Part shown: positions 1 to 8,835 of the stretch, piece after piece
How the letters are laid out: every line of letters starts with the position of its first letter
Position numbering within the stretch: the first letter of the stretch is position 1
NCBI GenBank assembly: GCA_003279615.1
Contig: QCHM01000010.1
Location: 1-50,439 of the forward strand
Reading direction: 5' to 3'
Source of the DNA: Prochlorococcus sp. AG-402-B19
Lineage (GTDB): Bacteria; Cyanobacteriota; Cyanobacteriia; PCC-6307; Cyanobiaceae
Length of the DNA: 50,439 nucleotides
Program-made: the position numbers and the translations under genes
Notes under the pieces: generated by a model
Seen by the model: only the letters and a program-made list of their open reading frames with translations
What the model was told of the DNA's origin: nothing
Database searches by the model: none

Positions 1-96
1 TATCTAAACCCTCAAGAAGCAGTTGAGTATGGTGTTATAGATCGTGTTCTTACTAGTAGGAAAGACTTGCCAAGCGAGAAAGTTTTACCCAAATAA
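1..96 (+). CDS. Clp protease subunit, C-terminal end only (probably ClpR)
   Basis: The window opens inside a reading frame whose last 31 codons encode the typical ClpP-family C-terminus: NPQEAVEYGVIDRVL is the conserved 'A.EYGLID.V' end of the fold. The 5' part lies outside the window. It sits 67 bases ahead of a complete clpP on the same strand. Cyanobacteria commonly carry a clpR-clpP3 pair whose products form a mixed proteolytic ring, so ClpR (the subunit without the catalytic triad) is the likely identity. This cannot be proven because the triad region is not visible. Confidence 0.85.
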   Translation, partial: YLNPQEAVEYGVIDRVLTSRKDLPSEKVLPK

Positions 97-163
97 TCAA
101 TGTAAATTTATTGAAAAATTATTTTTAAATCTTTCACATTAATCATTCATCATTAAATTAACC

Positions 164-766
164 ATGCCAATAGGTACCCCAAGCGTTCCATACCGTCTTC
201 CAGGAAGTCAATTCGAAAGATGGGTGGACATATACACAAGACTTGGTGCGGAAAGAATTCTATTTCTTGGACAAGAAGTCAATGATGGCATAGCAAATAG
301 CCTTGTAGCTCAAATGCTTTATCTTGATTCTGAAGATAGTAGTAAACCCATTTATTTATATATCAATAGTCCTGGAGGCTCAGTAACTGCAGGGCTAGCG
401 ATCTTTGACACGATGAAATATGTAAAGAGTGACATAGTTACCATTTGTGTTGGTTTAGCGGCCTCCATGGGTGCTTTTTTACTGTCTGCAGGAACGAAAG
501 GCAAACGGCTTGCTCTCCCCCATAGCAGAATAATGATTCACCAGCCACTTGGTGGCACTGCTCAAAGACAGGCCAGTGACATAGAGATTGAAGCGAGAGA
601 AATTCTTCGAATAAAAGAGATGCTCAATAAATCAATGGCAGAGATGACAGGTCAAACATATGAAAAAATAGAAAAAGATACCGATCGTGACTATTTTTTA
701 AGTGCAGAAGAAGCAAAAAGTTACGGCCTTATCGACCGTGTGATAAATAATCCAAACGAAAGTTAA
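164..766 (+). CDS. clpP: ATP-dependent Clp protease proteolytic subunit (ClpP3 type)
   Basis: A 200-residue serine protease subunit that forms the barrel degrading substrates unfolded by ClpC or ClpX. The nucleophile serine is in [11 protein letters not shown] (about residue 101), the histidine in [10 protein letters not shown] (about 126), and an aspartate in the DTDRDYFLS segment (about 175), so the triad is complete. The C-terminus ends with the usual [11 protein letters not shown]. The ATG at 164 gives a normal family length. It follows the end of another Clp subunit by 67 bases, the arrangement expected of clpR-clpP3 in cyanobacteria. The paralogue number is inferred from context. ilvC follows on the same strand after 129 bases. 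Confidence 0.96.
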   Translation: MPIGTPSVPYRLPGSQFERWVDIYTRLGAERILFLGQEVNDGIANSLVAQMLYLDSEDSSKPIYLYINSPGGSVTAGLAIFDTMKYVKSDIVTICVGLAASMGAFLLSAGTKGKRLALPHSRIMIHQPLGGTAQRQASDIEIEAREILRIKEMLNKSMAEMTGQTYEKIEKDTDRDYFLSAEEAKSYGLIDRVINNPNES

Positions 767-859
767 TACGAAAAACTTATTGTTCTTAATAATGAAATTA
801 TCTTGATAGCCAAAAAAATATATCAATGAAAGTGGTTTCAATAGCACTCTATTTCGTAA

Positions 860-1891
<1,032 letters not shown>

Positions 1892-1896
1892 AGAAT

Positions 1897-2904
1897 ATTT
1901 TTAATTTAATCTTAATTACTGTCCTTCTTGATCTTTTAATAGGTGATCCTAAGAGCTTGCCGCATCCAGTCGAGTTCATGGGTGCAGTTATTAATTTCTT
2001 GAAAGATTTAGCTGAGAGAATTGCAAAAGAGAATAAAAACAAATTATATTTTGGAGGTGCATTAATTACATTAATAGTCGTATCCCTAAGTGGAATATCC
2101 GGATGGATTATAGAAAGAATATTTTTGTTTTTTGAAATAAACAATCCTATTTTAAGTACATTTTTATTTGCCTTTATTTTAAGTAGTTCACTTGCTTCAG
2201 GAAGTCTAAATAAAAGTATTCACGATGTTATAAATGTAATTAGTAACGAAAATCATCAAAACCATATTAACGATTCAAGAGAAAAATTAAGTTTTATAGT
2301 TGGTAGAGATGTTGAAAAATTAGATAAGAATGAAATACTTAGAGCTTTAGCAGAAACTGCAAGTGAAAATTCTGTGGATGGTATTTTTGCTCCATTATTT
2401 TGGATGTTTTTAGGAGGAATTTTCTGGCAATTTAACCAATTAATTCCTGGGCCATTAGCGATGGCTTGGATCTTTAAAGCATCCAGCACTATTGATTCAA
2501 TGCTTGGGTATAAAGAGGGAAAATTAAAGTGGCTTGGATTTACTGGGGCAAAGCTAGATGACTTTATGACATGGATCCCTTCAAGGATCGTATTAATAAC
2601 ACTTCCTTTATGCTGTAGACAAAAACAATCAATTCCAAACACTATCCAGCAAGCATGGAAGGATGGCATAACTGATTCTTCACCGAACTCTGGGATTTCT
2701 GAAGCTATATTTGCTTATTGCGCCCAAGTGAGAATGGGCGGAATAAACTATTACAAAGGCAAAAAAAGAAAAAAGCCACTCATTGCAAAGTATTATCCAA
2801 TAGCGAGTATTACTTCAATCAAAAGAATACTTAATTTAAGTCTTAGACTTCAATTCGCCTGGCTTATAGGTATTTTATTTATAATAAAATTTATAAATTT
2901 GTAA
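1897..2904 (+). CDS. cobD: Adenosylcobinamide-phosphate synthase (CobD/CbiB), non-ATG start
   Basis: An integral membrane enzyme that joins the aminopropanol arm to adenosylcobyric acid in cobalamin synthesis; Prochlorococcus makes a cobamide, so the gene is expected. Recognisable segments are DLLIGDPKSLPHPVEFMG at the N-terminus, ASENSVDGIFAPLFW in the middle and KASSTIDSMLGYK. The frame contains no ATG before the conserved N-terminus. A TTG at 1957 would delete the LLDLLIGDPK helix that the family keeps, so an earlier start such as ATT at 1897 or 1915 is more likely. The frame is open from just after a stop at 1885, inside the end of ilvC. The exact start is uncertain. Confidence 0.88.
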   Translation: MFNLILITVLLDLLIGDPKSLPHPVEFMGAVINFLKDLAERIAKENKNKLYFGGALITLIVVSLSGISGWIIERIFLFFEINNPILSTFLFAFILSSSLASGSLNKSIHDVINVISNENHQNHINDSREKLSFIVGRDVEKLDKNEILRALAETASENSVDGIFAPLFWMFLGGIFWQFNQLIPGPLAMAWIFKASSTIDSMLGYKEGKLKWLGFTGAKLDDFMTWIPSRIVLITLPLCCRQKQSIPNTIQQAWKDGITDSSPNSGISEAIFAYCAQVRMGGINYYKGKKRKKPLIAKYYPIASITSIKRILNLSLRLQFAWLIGILFIIKFINL

Positions 2905-2906
2905 AC

Positions 2907-3659
2907 TCAAAATGCACCTCTATCCATTGGGAATAGTAGAACTCCTAATGTGAGAATAATTATTTCTAAATCAAGGATAAAATTTCTATTTCTTGCATAA
3001 ACTAAATCTAATTGCACCCTTTTTTTATAACTAAGATTATTCCGCCCACTAACTTGCCATAATCCAGTCAAGCCAGGTCTCACCGATATAACTTCCTCCA
3101 TAAAAATACTATATCTATTCATCTCATTAGTAACTATCGGTCGCGGACCAACTGTACTCATTTCCCCTTTAAGAACATTAAAGAATTGAGGTAATTCATC
3201 AAGACTTGATCGTCTAAGAAATCTTCCTAATTTTGTAATTCTAGGATCATGACGTAATTTGAAATCTTTTTCAAATTCCTCTCTCATTAGAGGAGACTTA
3301 TCTAATAGATTTGGAAGTGATTTAGCAGCATCTTTATACATAGTACGAAACTTAATACATCCAAATTCTCTATAATTTCTTCCTACTCTTTTTTGAATAT
3401 AAAAAACAGGTCCGGGAGAACTTAATTTTACTAATATTCCAATTAGAATAAATATTGGCAAGCCTAAGGTTAAAACTAGTAAAGAGAAAACAACATCTCC
3501 TATTCTTTTTATAGTACGTCCGTAACGACTCTGATTTCTTATTATTTCTACAGCAAGTAAAGAAGAAGGTTCTTTTGAGATTACCTCAAAAGGAATCCTT
3601 GGAGAACCTTTACGGAACTCAGACCATCGTAATAAAGATCTTCTAGGATTAGTTTGCAC
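2907..3659 (-). CDS. Sugar-phosphate transferase (polyprenyl glycosylphosphotransferase)
   Basis: A 250-residue monotopic membrane enzyme of the WcaJ/PglC bacterial sugar transferase family, which moves a sugar phosphate from a nucleotide sugar to undecaprenyl phosphate to start a polysaccharide repeat. One hydrophobic segment (about residues 53-75) is followed by SSPGPVFYIQKRVGR, FKLRHDPRITKLGRFLRR, DELPQFFNVLKGEMS, the TVGPRP motif and RPGLTGLWQVSGRN. It lacks the extra N-terminal membrane domain of long WcaJ proteins. The start is GTG at 3659, because an in-frame stop lies two codons upstream. A glycosyltransferase lies just upstream on the same strand (66-base gap), which suggests a small surface-polysaccharide unit. 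The substrate sugar is unknown. Confidence 0.93.
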   Translation of the reverse strand: MQTNPRRSLLRWSEFRKGSPRIPFEVISKEPSSLLAVEIIRNQSRYGRTIKRIGDVVFSLLVLTLGLPIFILIGILVKLSSPGPVFYIQKRVGRNYREFGCIKFRTMYKDAAKSLPNLLDKSPLMREEFEKDFKLRHDPRITKLGRFLRRSSLDELPQFFNVLKGEMSTVGPRPIVTNEMNRYSIFMEEVISVRPGLTGLWQVSGRNNLSYKKRVQLDLVYARNRNFILDLEIIILTLGVLLFPMDRGAF

Positions 3660-3724
3660 AAATTATTGAGTTCGTAAGCTCAAGACTGCAACAAAAAACA
3701 CCCTACTTAATTAAGATTTTTTGA

Positions 3725-4942
3725 TCAAGATCTAATGCCACTAGTAGTAATGTCACAAGAATTTATATGCTCTCTCCAAACTCTATTTATGGTTTTCTCA
3801 AATCTGATTTTAAATGAATCTTGAGAAAATTGATTGGCCCAATCTCTAATTAATTCAGGATTTAAATCCCTCCAAAGTTGTTTTCCCTTGAAAAACTCAA
3901 TAGCTTCTACCAAAGAATTTACTGTCTGGTCAGGAAACAAAAGCCCAGTTGATCCTTTACTTAAATTAGAATTAAAGCACTTAACTGTATCTAACACCCC
4001 TCCTTTACCGAAAGCAATTACAGGAGCCCCCGCAGCCATCGCCTCGACAGGAGTGATCCCAAAATCTTCAATACCCGCATAAACAAAAGCACGGCATTGA
4101 CTCATTAAATTTTCAATCTTCTCCATACTTTGAAAACCAAGAATTTGAACTGTTGGACCCGCAAGGTTTTTTAAATATGCTTTTTCGACTCCATCACCAA
4201 CAACAATGAGAGGTAGTTTGAGCCTATTAAAAGCTCTCACAAGTAAGTCAACCCTTTTATTAGGGACCAACCTGCAGACACTTAGATAGAAATCTTCTCT
4301 AGGTTTATTCCAGTCAAAACGCTCTACATTGACAGGTGGGTGGATTACCTCTGATCGTCTTTTCCAGTACTTCCAAATTCTCTTTGCTGTAAAATTAGAA
4401 TTCGCAAGCAAGTAATCTATTCTCGAGCTACTTAATTGATCCCATTGCCTCAGAGCATGCAATTGCCATCTAATCAATAATCCTAAACCCATTCTTCTTA
4501 ACAAAGATCTTTTCAAATATATATTCATCTGATCCCAAGCATATCTAACAGGTGTATGCACATAACTAATATGAAGCTGATCAGGCGAAGTTAAAATCCC
4601 CTTAGCCACAAGGTGACTACTACTTATAACAAGTGGATATTTGTCTAAATCAAGTTGTTCAATCGCAAAAGGTAAAAGGGGTAAATATTTTTGAACATGT
4701 GATATACCAAATGGTAATTTTTGGATAAAGGTAGTTCTTACTTTTCTATTAAACAACCAACTACTTTTTGGTAGATTCTCTTCATTAACTAGAGAAAAAA
4801 GTTCTGGCTGTGAAGAAATTTCAGTTAATAAATCATCTACTACCTTAACTACATTCTCAGCACCACCCGTAGATCTTGGAGTAAACCATTCATGTACTAA
4901 TGCAATATTGCTTGGAAGATCCAAAGATGCATTTACACCCAA
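3725..4942 (-). CDS. Glycosyltransferase, GT4/group 1 family
   Basis: A 405-residue GT-B fold enzyme. The N-terminal acceptor half begins NIALVHEWFTPRSTGGAENV, with the glycine-rich loop typical of group 1. The C-terminal donor half has SVCRLVPNKRVDLLVRAF, VVGDGVEKAYL, and the E-x7-E type motif in YAGIEDFGITPVEAMAAGAPVIAF (about residues 290-313). It probably adds a hexose or mannose to a lipid-linked glycan begun by the neighbouring sugar-phosphate transferase; donor and acceptor cannot be read from sequence. The frame opens with a TTG at 4942 and no ATG precedes the conserved N-terminus. No signal peptide is visible, which fits a cytoplasmic peripheral membrane enzyme. Confidence 0.92.
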   Translation of the reverse strand: MGVNASLDLPSNIALVHEWFTPRSTGGAENVVKVVDDLLTEISSQPELFSLVNEENLPKSSWLFNRKVRTTFIQKLPFGISHVQKYLPLLPFAIEQLDLDKYPLVISSSHLVAKGILTSPDQLHISYVHTPVRYAWDQMNIYLKRSLLRRMGLGLLIRWQLHALRQWDQLSSSRIDYLLANSNFTAKRIWKYWKRRSEVIHPPVNVERFDWNKPREDFYLSVCRLVPNKRVDLLVRAFNRLKLPLIVVGDGVEKAYLKNLAGPTVQILGFQSMEKIENLMSQCRAFVYAGIEDFGITPVEAMAAGAPVIAFGKGGVLDTVKCFNSNLSKGSTGLLFPDQTVNSLVEAIEFFKGKQLWRDLNPELIRDWANQFSQDSFKIRFEKTINRVWREHINSCDITTSGIRS

Positions 4943-5077
4943 AGTAACGACCTTAAGTCCTAAAAATTATTATTTTTAGTTTATTACAACTCAGATCTTA
5001 TGACAAGATAATTTTAAATCATCCGTTCTTGAAACTTAATTTTTTTCTATTAGGAGTTGATCTTGCAAAAAATAAAT

Positions 5078-5530
5078 CTAAGTAGATATAGCTGTATTAT
5101 CTAAATATGATATTAAAGGGTCATAAAAGTCATGAAATAGACTACCACTAAAAGAAAACAAATAAACGAGACCACTGAAAAAACCTAGAAAAATAAAATA
5201 CCTAACATACCCATTCCTTCTTTGTAACTTAGCAAATGAAAAAAGCATAATTAACAAAAAAACAAAACCGATCAATTCAGAAAAAAACAACGCTGATTTA
5301 TCAACAACTAATTCAAATTTTCTACCAAGAATAAGGTTATTGCCTACAGTATTATTTTTAAATAGTATAAAATTAATTATTTCCGAGAAAGCAAGGCTAA
5401 AAATAAAGATATATGATACAGGCTTTGTTAGCCTATTCATGGTTTTACTAAAACTCAATAAAAGTACTGTTATAAAAACAGATGCAATTATTGGGATTCC
5501 AGGAATCAACCAGGTAAAGTTTAATAACAT
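5078..5530 (-). CDS. Membrane protein resembling only the N-terminus of NdhF/NuoL
   Basis: A 150-residue hydrophobic protein with about four membrane helices. From memory of cyanobacterial NdhF, the similarity is collinear: WLIPGIPIIASVFITVLLLSF followed by NRL, then a loop, then VDKSALFFSELIGFVFLLIML, then GYVRYFIFLGFFSGLVYLFSFS. This corresponds to roughly the first 130 residues of a protein that normally exceeds 600. The coding frame is clean and ends in a stop, so it does not look like a fresh pseudogene. It lacks the antiporter channel helices. It may be a stand-alone accessory subunit or a domesticated remnant. Function is not known. A 37-codon ORF ends 5 bases upstream on the same strand. 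Confidence 0.75.
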   Translation of the reverse strand: MLLNFTWLIPGIPIIASVFITVLLLSFSKTMNRLTKPVSYIFIFSLAFSEIINFILFKNNTVGNNLILGRKFELVVDKSALFFSELIGFVFLLIMLFSFAKLQRRNGYVRYFIFLGFFSGLVYLFSFSGSLFHDFYDPLISYLDNTAIST

Positions 5531-5535
5531 ATTTC

Positions 5536-5649
5536 TTAACCAAGCTTATTTTTATATGCAACTTTAAAATCCTTTATTTGTTCCCGAAAGGCAACATAAA
5601 CTAAAGAAAAGACAATTGAAATAGATGTATTCATTAAATGATAAAACAT
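5536..5649 (-). CDS. Possible 37-residue single-pass membrane peptide
   Basis: This short ORF reads MFYHLMNTSISIVFSLVYVA, then a charged tail rich in lysine (FREQIKDFKVAYKNKLG), then TAA. A hydrophobic N-terminal half followed by a basic tail is the layout of small membrane subunits. Its stop lies five bases before the ATG of the NdhF-like gene, so the two could be translationally coupled. There is no strong ribosome-binding site, and in AT-rich DNA such ORFs can arise by chance. A further 40-codon GTG-started frame with a hydrophobic end lies upstream at 5704-5826 (minus) and is even less certain. Confidence 0.35.
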   Translation of the reverse strand: MFYHLMNTSISIVFSLVYVAFREQIKDFKVAYKNKLG

Positions 5650-6000
5650 AATAATATTTTTTTTAGCAAGGAAACACTCTGAAAACAAGCTATTAATTAA
5701 TAGTCAAACAAAACTTAATAAGAAAATCAATGCAATAATAAAACTATATATAGAGTCTTTCTTTTTTATATATAAGCCATAGAAACAACAAATATATCTT
5801 TTGAGATTTTGTTTAAGTATAAACACTTTTATATTATTATTTTTACTGATTGTTTTTCAATTTCATATTTTCTTCTATACAAAGCTGAAACTTACTCGCT
5901 TGAAAAATCTAAACGAATAGTGAAAAATCGAAAAAAACTTGGAACAAACTAAAAAAAAATAAATAGATTATAATTTCATTATAAATTGTTCTAAGTTCAA
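5650..6000. other. AT-rich intergenic stretch upstream of hli
   Basis: The gap between the NdhF-like unit (minus) and the hli gene (plus) is very AT-rich. It holds a weak 40-codon frame at 5704-5826 on the minus strand and a consensus -10 hexamer near its right end. I see no RNA gene or strong terminator. It probably carries divergent promoters. Confidence 0.5.
5969..5974 (+). promoter_or_regulatory. Candidate -10 element for hli
   Basis: A perfect TATAAT hexamer ends 26 bases before the ATG at 6001. No convincing -35 hexamer is found at the usual 16-18 base spacing, which is common for picocyanobacterial promoters. It implies a very short 5' leader, about 15-20 bases. Confidence 0.45.
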
Positions 6001-6294
6001 ATGCCTGATCAAGATTCAGAGATCAATAATCAAAGTAAAAATCCAGAGTCCATTAATAAAACAAGAATCGGAACTAAAAGTGATCTTGAACTAATTGATC
6101 CAAGCCCAAGCCTAAAGACGTATCCTAAATGGATTAATAATAAAGGCGAAGAAGTAAAACAAGTTTTTGGCTTTAATGAAAATGCAGAACTTGTTAATGC
6201 CAGAGTAGCTATGATTGGTTTCTTAATGCTTATACTAACTGAACTTGCTTTCGCTGGAGAACCAGCAACACTGAAAATATTTGGAATAAGCTAG
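6001..6294 (+). CDS. hli: High-light-inducible chlorophyll-binding protein (HLIP)
   Basis: A 97-residue member of the LHC-related one-helix family, which binds chlorophyll and carotenoid in thylakoids and protects photosystems and chlorophyll carriers under stress. The signature E-x2-N-x-R-x-A-M-I-G-F is present as ELVNARVAMIGF (residues 63-74), followed by the rest of the single membrane helix, LMLILTELAF. The 50-residue hydrophilic N-terminal extension is longer than in the smallest Hli proteins, and the KTYPKWI...FGFNENAEL spacing is typical of the longer class. Which Hli paralogue it is cannot be decided. A TATAAT box lies just upstream. Confidence 0.93.
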   Translation: MPDQDSEINNQSKNPESINKTRIGTKSDLELIDPSPSLKTYPKWINNKGEEVKQVFGFNENAELVNARVAMIGFLMLILTELAFAGEPATLKIFGIS

Positions 6295-6351
6295 AATAAA
6301 AATAATTATCTTAATATTGATTTCCTTAATCTACTTAATCATCTTAAAGCT

Positions 6352-6564
6352 ATGAATAAAAATACAGTAGTAGGCATTTCATATGTATCAGCATGGATAA
6401 TTATTTGGGGAACAATTGGATCTCTGATTGATTTTTATTTCCTTCAAAATACATATCTTCCTGGTTCATTAGGACAATTTTCAACATTTATAATCACAGC
6501 GATCATCTCATCAATAGTCGCCGTATATTTATTTCCAATAATAAATAAGAAATTTATAAGTTAA
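6352..6564 (+). CDS. Small two-helix membrane protein, unknown function
   Basis: A 70-residue protein with two predicted membrane helices, about residues 8-30 (SYVSAWIIIWGTIGSLIDFYF) and 43-63 (FSTFIITAIISSIVAVYLF), joined by a short polar loop and ending in a lysine-containing tail. I do not recognise a family. It follows hli by 57 bases on the same strand and may share its transcript. Its end overlaps by four bases the end of the convergent gene on the minus strand. Confidence 0.65.
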   Translation: MNKNTVVGISYVSAWIIIWGTIGSLIDFYFLQNTYLPGSLGQFSTFIITAIISSIVAVYLFPIINKKFIS

Positions 6565-6800
6565 TAGCGATAACGTTCAACAACCTGAGCAGGTTGACCA
6601 TTAATCCCATTTTGATAGAGCAACCATTGATTTGTTTCAAGATCATGATCACAAGCTAATCCATCTAATTCGAGAGATTTTAATCTCATTTCATAATGAC
6701 ATTGCTGATCAGCTTCAAAAGCTGATTTATAACCATTAAAGAAGTATAAAAATCCAAGAATTAGAGCTATTAAAGATATAAAAGCAATAGTTAACTTCAT
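6561..6800 (-). CDS. Small protein with N-terminal membrane anchor, unknown function
   Basis: A 79-residue protein starting with a hydrophobic helix (about residues 3-22, LTIAFISLIALILGFLYFF) that could be an anchor or uncleaved signal. The remainder is soluble with two cysteines (QQCHYEM and LACDHDLE) that could form a disulfide outside the membrane. The C-terminus VVERYRY is tyrosine-rich. No family recognised. It starts with ATG at 6800 and converges with the two-helix protein gene. Confidence 0.6.
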   Translation of the reverse strand: MKLTIAFISLIALILGFLYFFNGYKSAFEADQQCHYEMRLKSLELDGLACDHDLETNQWLLYQNGINGQPAQVVERYRY

Positions 6801-6863
6801 AATATCAATCTTAATTTTGTTAATATTAGCTTTAATAGTAGAGAAAATAAAGATTTAAGATTT

Positions 6864-7031
6864 TTATTCTAAAGGTATTTCACATTCAGTCAGATCCTGA
6901 TCATTCAAACGATCTAAGATACGAACCATATCAATAGATGAAAGCTCACCATTAGTTCCCCATTTAAGAGTTGTTTTCCGTTGTTGAGGAATCTTTATTG
7001 TTTTTTCCTCCTGGCTTTTCTTTTGTTCCAT
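6864..7031 (-). CDS. Small hypothetical protein, unknown function
   Basis: A 55-residue soluble protein starting MEQKKSQEEK; the frame is also open to an ATG at 7076, but the extra 15 residues are hydrophobic and look unrelated to the charged body, so I prefer the ATG at 7031. The middle TTLKWGTNGELSSIDMVRIL and the end DQDLTECEIPLE are well-behaved protein sequence. No domain recognised. It is the next gene upstream of the 79-residue anchored protein on the same strand. Confidence 0.55.
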   Translation of the reverse strand: MEQKKSQEEKTIKIPQQRKTTLKWGTNGELSSIDMVRILDRLNDQDLTECEIPLE

Positions 7032-7196
7032 TAATTCTGAATGTATATAGTAAAAGATTAAAATATCCGACTTCAATAATAGAAAAGCAAAGAATATTCT
7101 TAGCCAAACTTTACTTTTATTTTTATAGTGATTTTTTCCTATTCCCAGTGAACTGGCTAAATATTAATTTGTCTAAAGAAGAATCTGCTGGAATCA

Positions 7197-7472
7197 TCAG
7201 CTTCTTCCAAAATTGTAAATAAAGTCTTGAAACGAAGGGCTGTAAAAGTAAAGAAGCACACTTATAACTAATAAAACATTTAAACCAATTACGATTGAAC
7301 CAATAATAACTCTCTGACGTTTCCCAGGAACTTTATATTTTAAGCCAGCTGGAAGATTAACTAATACATCTGGATCTTTAGAGCTTGATTTCCTAAATTT
7401 ATTTCCTTGAACCTTGTCGGTCTTAATTGACTTATCCTTAGCTTTTTTGGAATTAGAAGCTTTAGAGCCCAT
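7197..7472 (-). CDS. Basic protein with one membrane helix, unknown function
   Basis: About 91 residues from the ATG at 7472 (MGSKASNSKKAKDK); an upstream ATG at 7508 would add 12 residues. The first half is strongly lysine- and serine-rich. It is followed by VNLPAGLKYKVPGKRQR, a single membrane helix (VIIGSIVIGLNVLLVISVLLYF) and a short tail. The layout suggests a tail-anchored or single-pass protein with a positively charged cytoplasmic side. I recall similar small proteins in picocyanobacteria but cannot name a function. Confidence 0.65.
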   Translation of the reverse strand: MGSKASNSKKAKDKSIKTDKVQGNKFRKSSSKDPDVLVNLPAGLKYKVPGKRQRVIIGSIVIGLNVLLVISVLLYFYSPSFQDFIYNFGRS

Positions 7473-7612
7473 TTTCTTAGTTAGAAGAAATTCTATATAT
7501 TCTTCCAAGCTTACTTATATAAATCAGATAAAACCTATTTTGTTCTAGTTTTTCACATTATTTTTTGAATAAGACAAAGCAAATGTAAATATTATCAATT
7601 CACCGATGATCT

Positions 7613-7939
7613 CTAGCAATATTTCTTTACAGTTTGAATAATACTTTTAGCACCCTTTCTTTTTATGTTTGAATTCATAGCCATTATTAAATTTGCTTCC
7701 AATCCAAGTAATCTCGTTTGACATGAAAAATTATTATTTTTTACTGCATTTCTTTGGTATTTATTTATATTTAATAATGCATCCTTACAAGATTCTTTAT
7801 CTTGATAACAACTCTCTACTAGGAAATCAATTTCTAAAAAATCTTCGTATTCAAAGGCTGAGAGAGGAATCAAAGGTATAAATAAGTATATAAAGAAAGT
7901 AGATATGATTTTATTTCTTCTTAATTGATCAATAATCAC
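7613..7939 (-). CDS. Putative secreted small protein with four cysteines
   Basis: A 108-residue protein with a possible signal peptide: basic RRNK, a hydrophobic run IISTFFIYLFIPLIPLSAF, then a polar mature part. Four cysteines are in the mature region (SCYQDKESC, FSCQT and the final KKYC), consistent with two disulfides in the periplasm or lumen. The start is GTG at 7939; no ATG is available before the signal. No family recognised. The downstream gene in this direction is the basic membrane protein at 7472. Confidence 0.55.
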   Translation of the reverse strand: MIIDQLRRNKIISTFFIYLFIPLIPLSAFEYEDFLEIDFLVESCYQDKESCKDALLNINKYQRNAVKNNNFSCQTRLLGLEANLIMAMNSNIKRKGAKSIIQTVKKYC

Positions 7940-8044
7940 AACAACATTCCCATTTAAATAAAAGGATATTTTTATATTTGATTAAAAATTTTTCATTTAA
8001 GAAAAAGAATAGATTTTTTCTTTATCAAGCATGATCTAAAGCTT

Positions 8045-8076
8045 AAAAAAAAGGACTCATATTATAAAAGAGTCCC
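8045..8076 (-). terminator. Rho-independent terminator of the HU gene
   Basis: Read on the minus strand, GGGACTC (8070-8076) pairs with GAGTCC (8053-8058) around an AT loop of about 11 bases, followed directly by a run of eight T. It lies 44 bases past the hupB stop. This is a textbook intrinsic terminator and ends the HU transcript. Confidence 0.85.
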
Positions 8077-8119
8077 TTTAAGTAAGAAAAGATAAATAAG
8101 TAATTAATTGTTCAAGCAA

Positions 8120-8395
8120 TCATCCCTGAACACGATCCTTAAACAACTTACCAGCAGTAAAGGCAGGGACACGCTTAGCAGGTATCGCTATCTTTTCTCC
8201 AGTCTTTGGGTTTAAACCTTGACGTGCGGAACGATCACGGGGTTCAAAAGAACCGAATCCCAAAATGGAGACTTTCTTACCCTCCACTACAGAATCAATA
8301 ATTGTATCTATGGCGGCATCAACTACCAGAGATACGTCTGTTTTAGTTAGCTCTGTACGAGCTGCAACCAGATTAACTAGATCTGCTTTGTTCAT
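8120..8395 (-). CDS. hup: DNA-binding protein HU
   Basis: A 91-residue histone-like protein that binds and bends DNA as a dimer and compacts the nucleoid. The family pattern is clear: MNKADLVNLVAARTELTKTD at the N-terminus, GKKVSILGFGSFEPRDRSAR in the middle (the GFG-F turn), then NPKTGEKIAIPAKRVPAFTAGK with the proline that intercalates DNA. It starts with ATG at 8395. It is monocistronic, with a strong terminator on the 3' side and a large gene-free interval upstream that probably contains its promoter. Confidence 0.97.
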   Translation of the reverse strand: MNKADLVNLVAARTELTKTDVSLVVDAAIDTIIDSVVEGKKVSILGFGSFEPRDRSARQGLNPKTGEKIAIPAKRVPAFTAGKLFKDRVQG

Positions 8396-8629
8396 TGGAA
8401 AGATTGTATGTAGCAGGGAGTAAGAGGAAGAAAACCAATAGAGTAATTAGTTTCCAAAAAACTCAATCTTGCTAATCGTATGGAGCAATTCACTTGCCTG
8501 CAACCCAAAGTGCCTGTGATAGTAAGCTTTCTAAAAAATATAGAAATATTTTTTCTTTCTTCAGAAAACTTTTAAAGTTTTTCATCAGTTCTCATGAATA
8601 AAATACAATTTCCCCATAGCACACCAAAA

Positions 8630-8707
8630 GCTTGTCAGTACAAGCCTTCTTAAAGATTGGTTTTCAAATCTTTGACTAAGAAGATCTCTGGTTTTTGACC
8701 AGAAATC
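8630..8707 (+). ncRNA. Candidate structured RNA: three tandem hairpins
   Basis: Three stem-loops occur in 78 bases: GCTTGT/ACAAGC (loop CAGT), AAAGATT/AATCTTT (8-base loop), and GATCTCTGGT paired with ACCAGAAATC (one mismatch, loop TTTTG). No terminator with a T-run follows closely, and no known RNA family was recognised. Strand cannot be fixed because hairpins read on both strands. Offered as a lead only. Confidence 0.25.
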
Positions 8708-8811
8708 AGATGTTTTAATAAAATCACCTGGATTAATAAAGGTCCGCAGAAGAGAACATTTATTGGTATTACAAAATAATAATCAGACTTTTTTGGATCA
8801 ATAAAAATCGA

Positions 8812-8835
8812 TTTTTAAGCTCTCATGCTTAAAAA
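8812..8835. repeat. Perfect 9-bp inverted repeat
   Basis: TTTTTAAGC (8812-8820) and GCTTAAAAA (8827-8835) are perfect complements around a six-base loop. The stem has only two G-C pairs next to the loop and is flanked by A and T runs, so it could act as a weak bidirectional terminator or an operator. It lies 280 bases before glgX. Confidence 0.4.

Noticed and set aside
5704..5826. 40-codon GTG-started minus-strand frame
   Set aside because: Low-complexity and AT-driven composition with a weak start; kept only as a remark in the intergenic entry.
6971..7222. 83-codon plus-strand frame
   Set aside because: It overlaps the 55-residue minus-strand gene and the end of the basic membrane protein gene; the translation is rich in phenylalanine and tyrosine, as expected of AT-rich noise.
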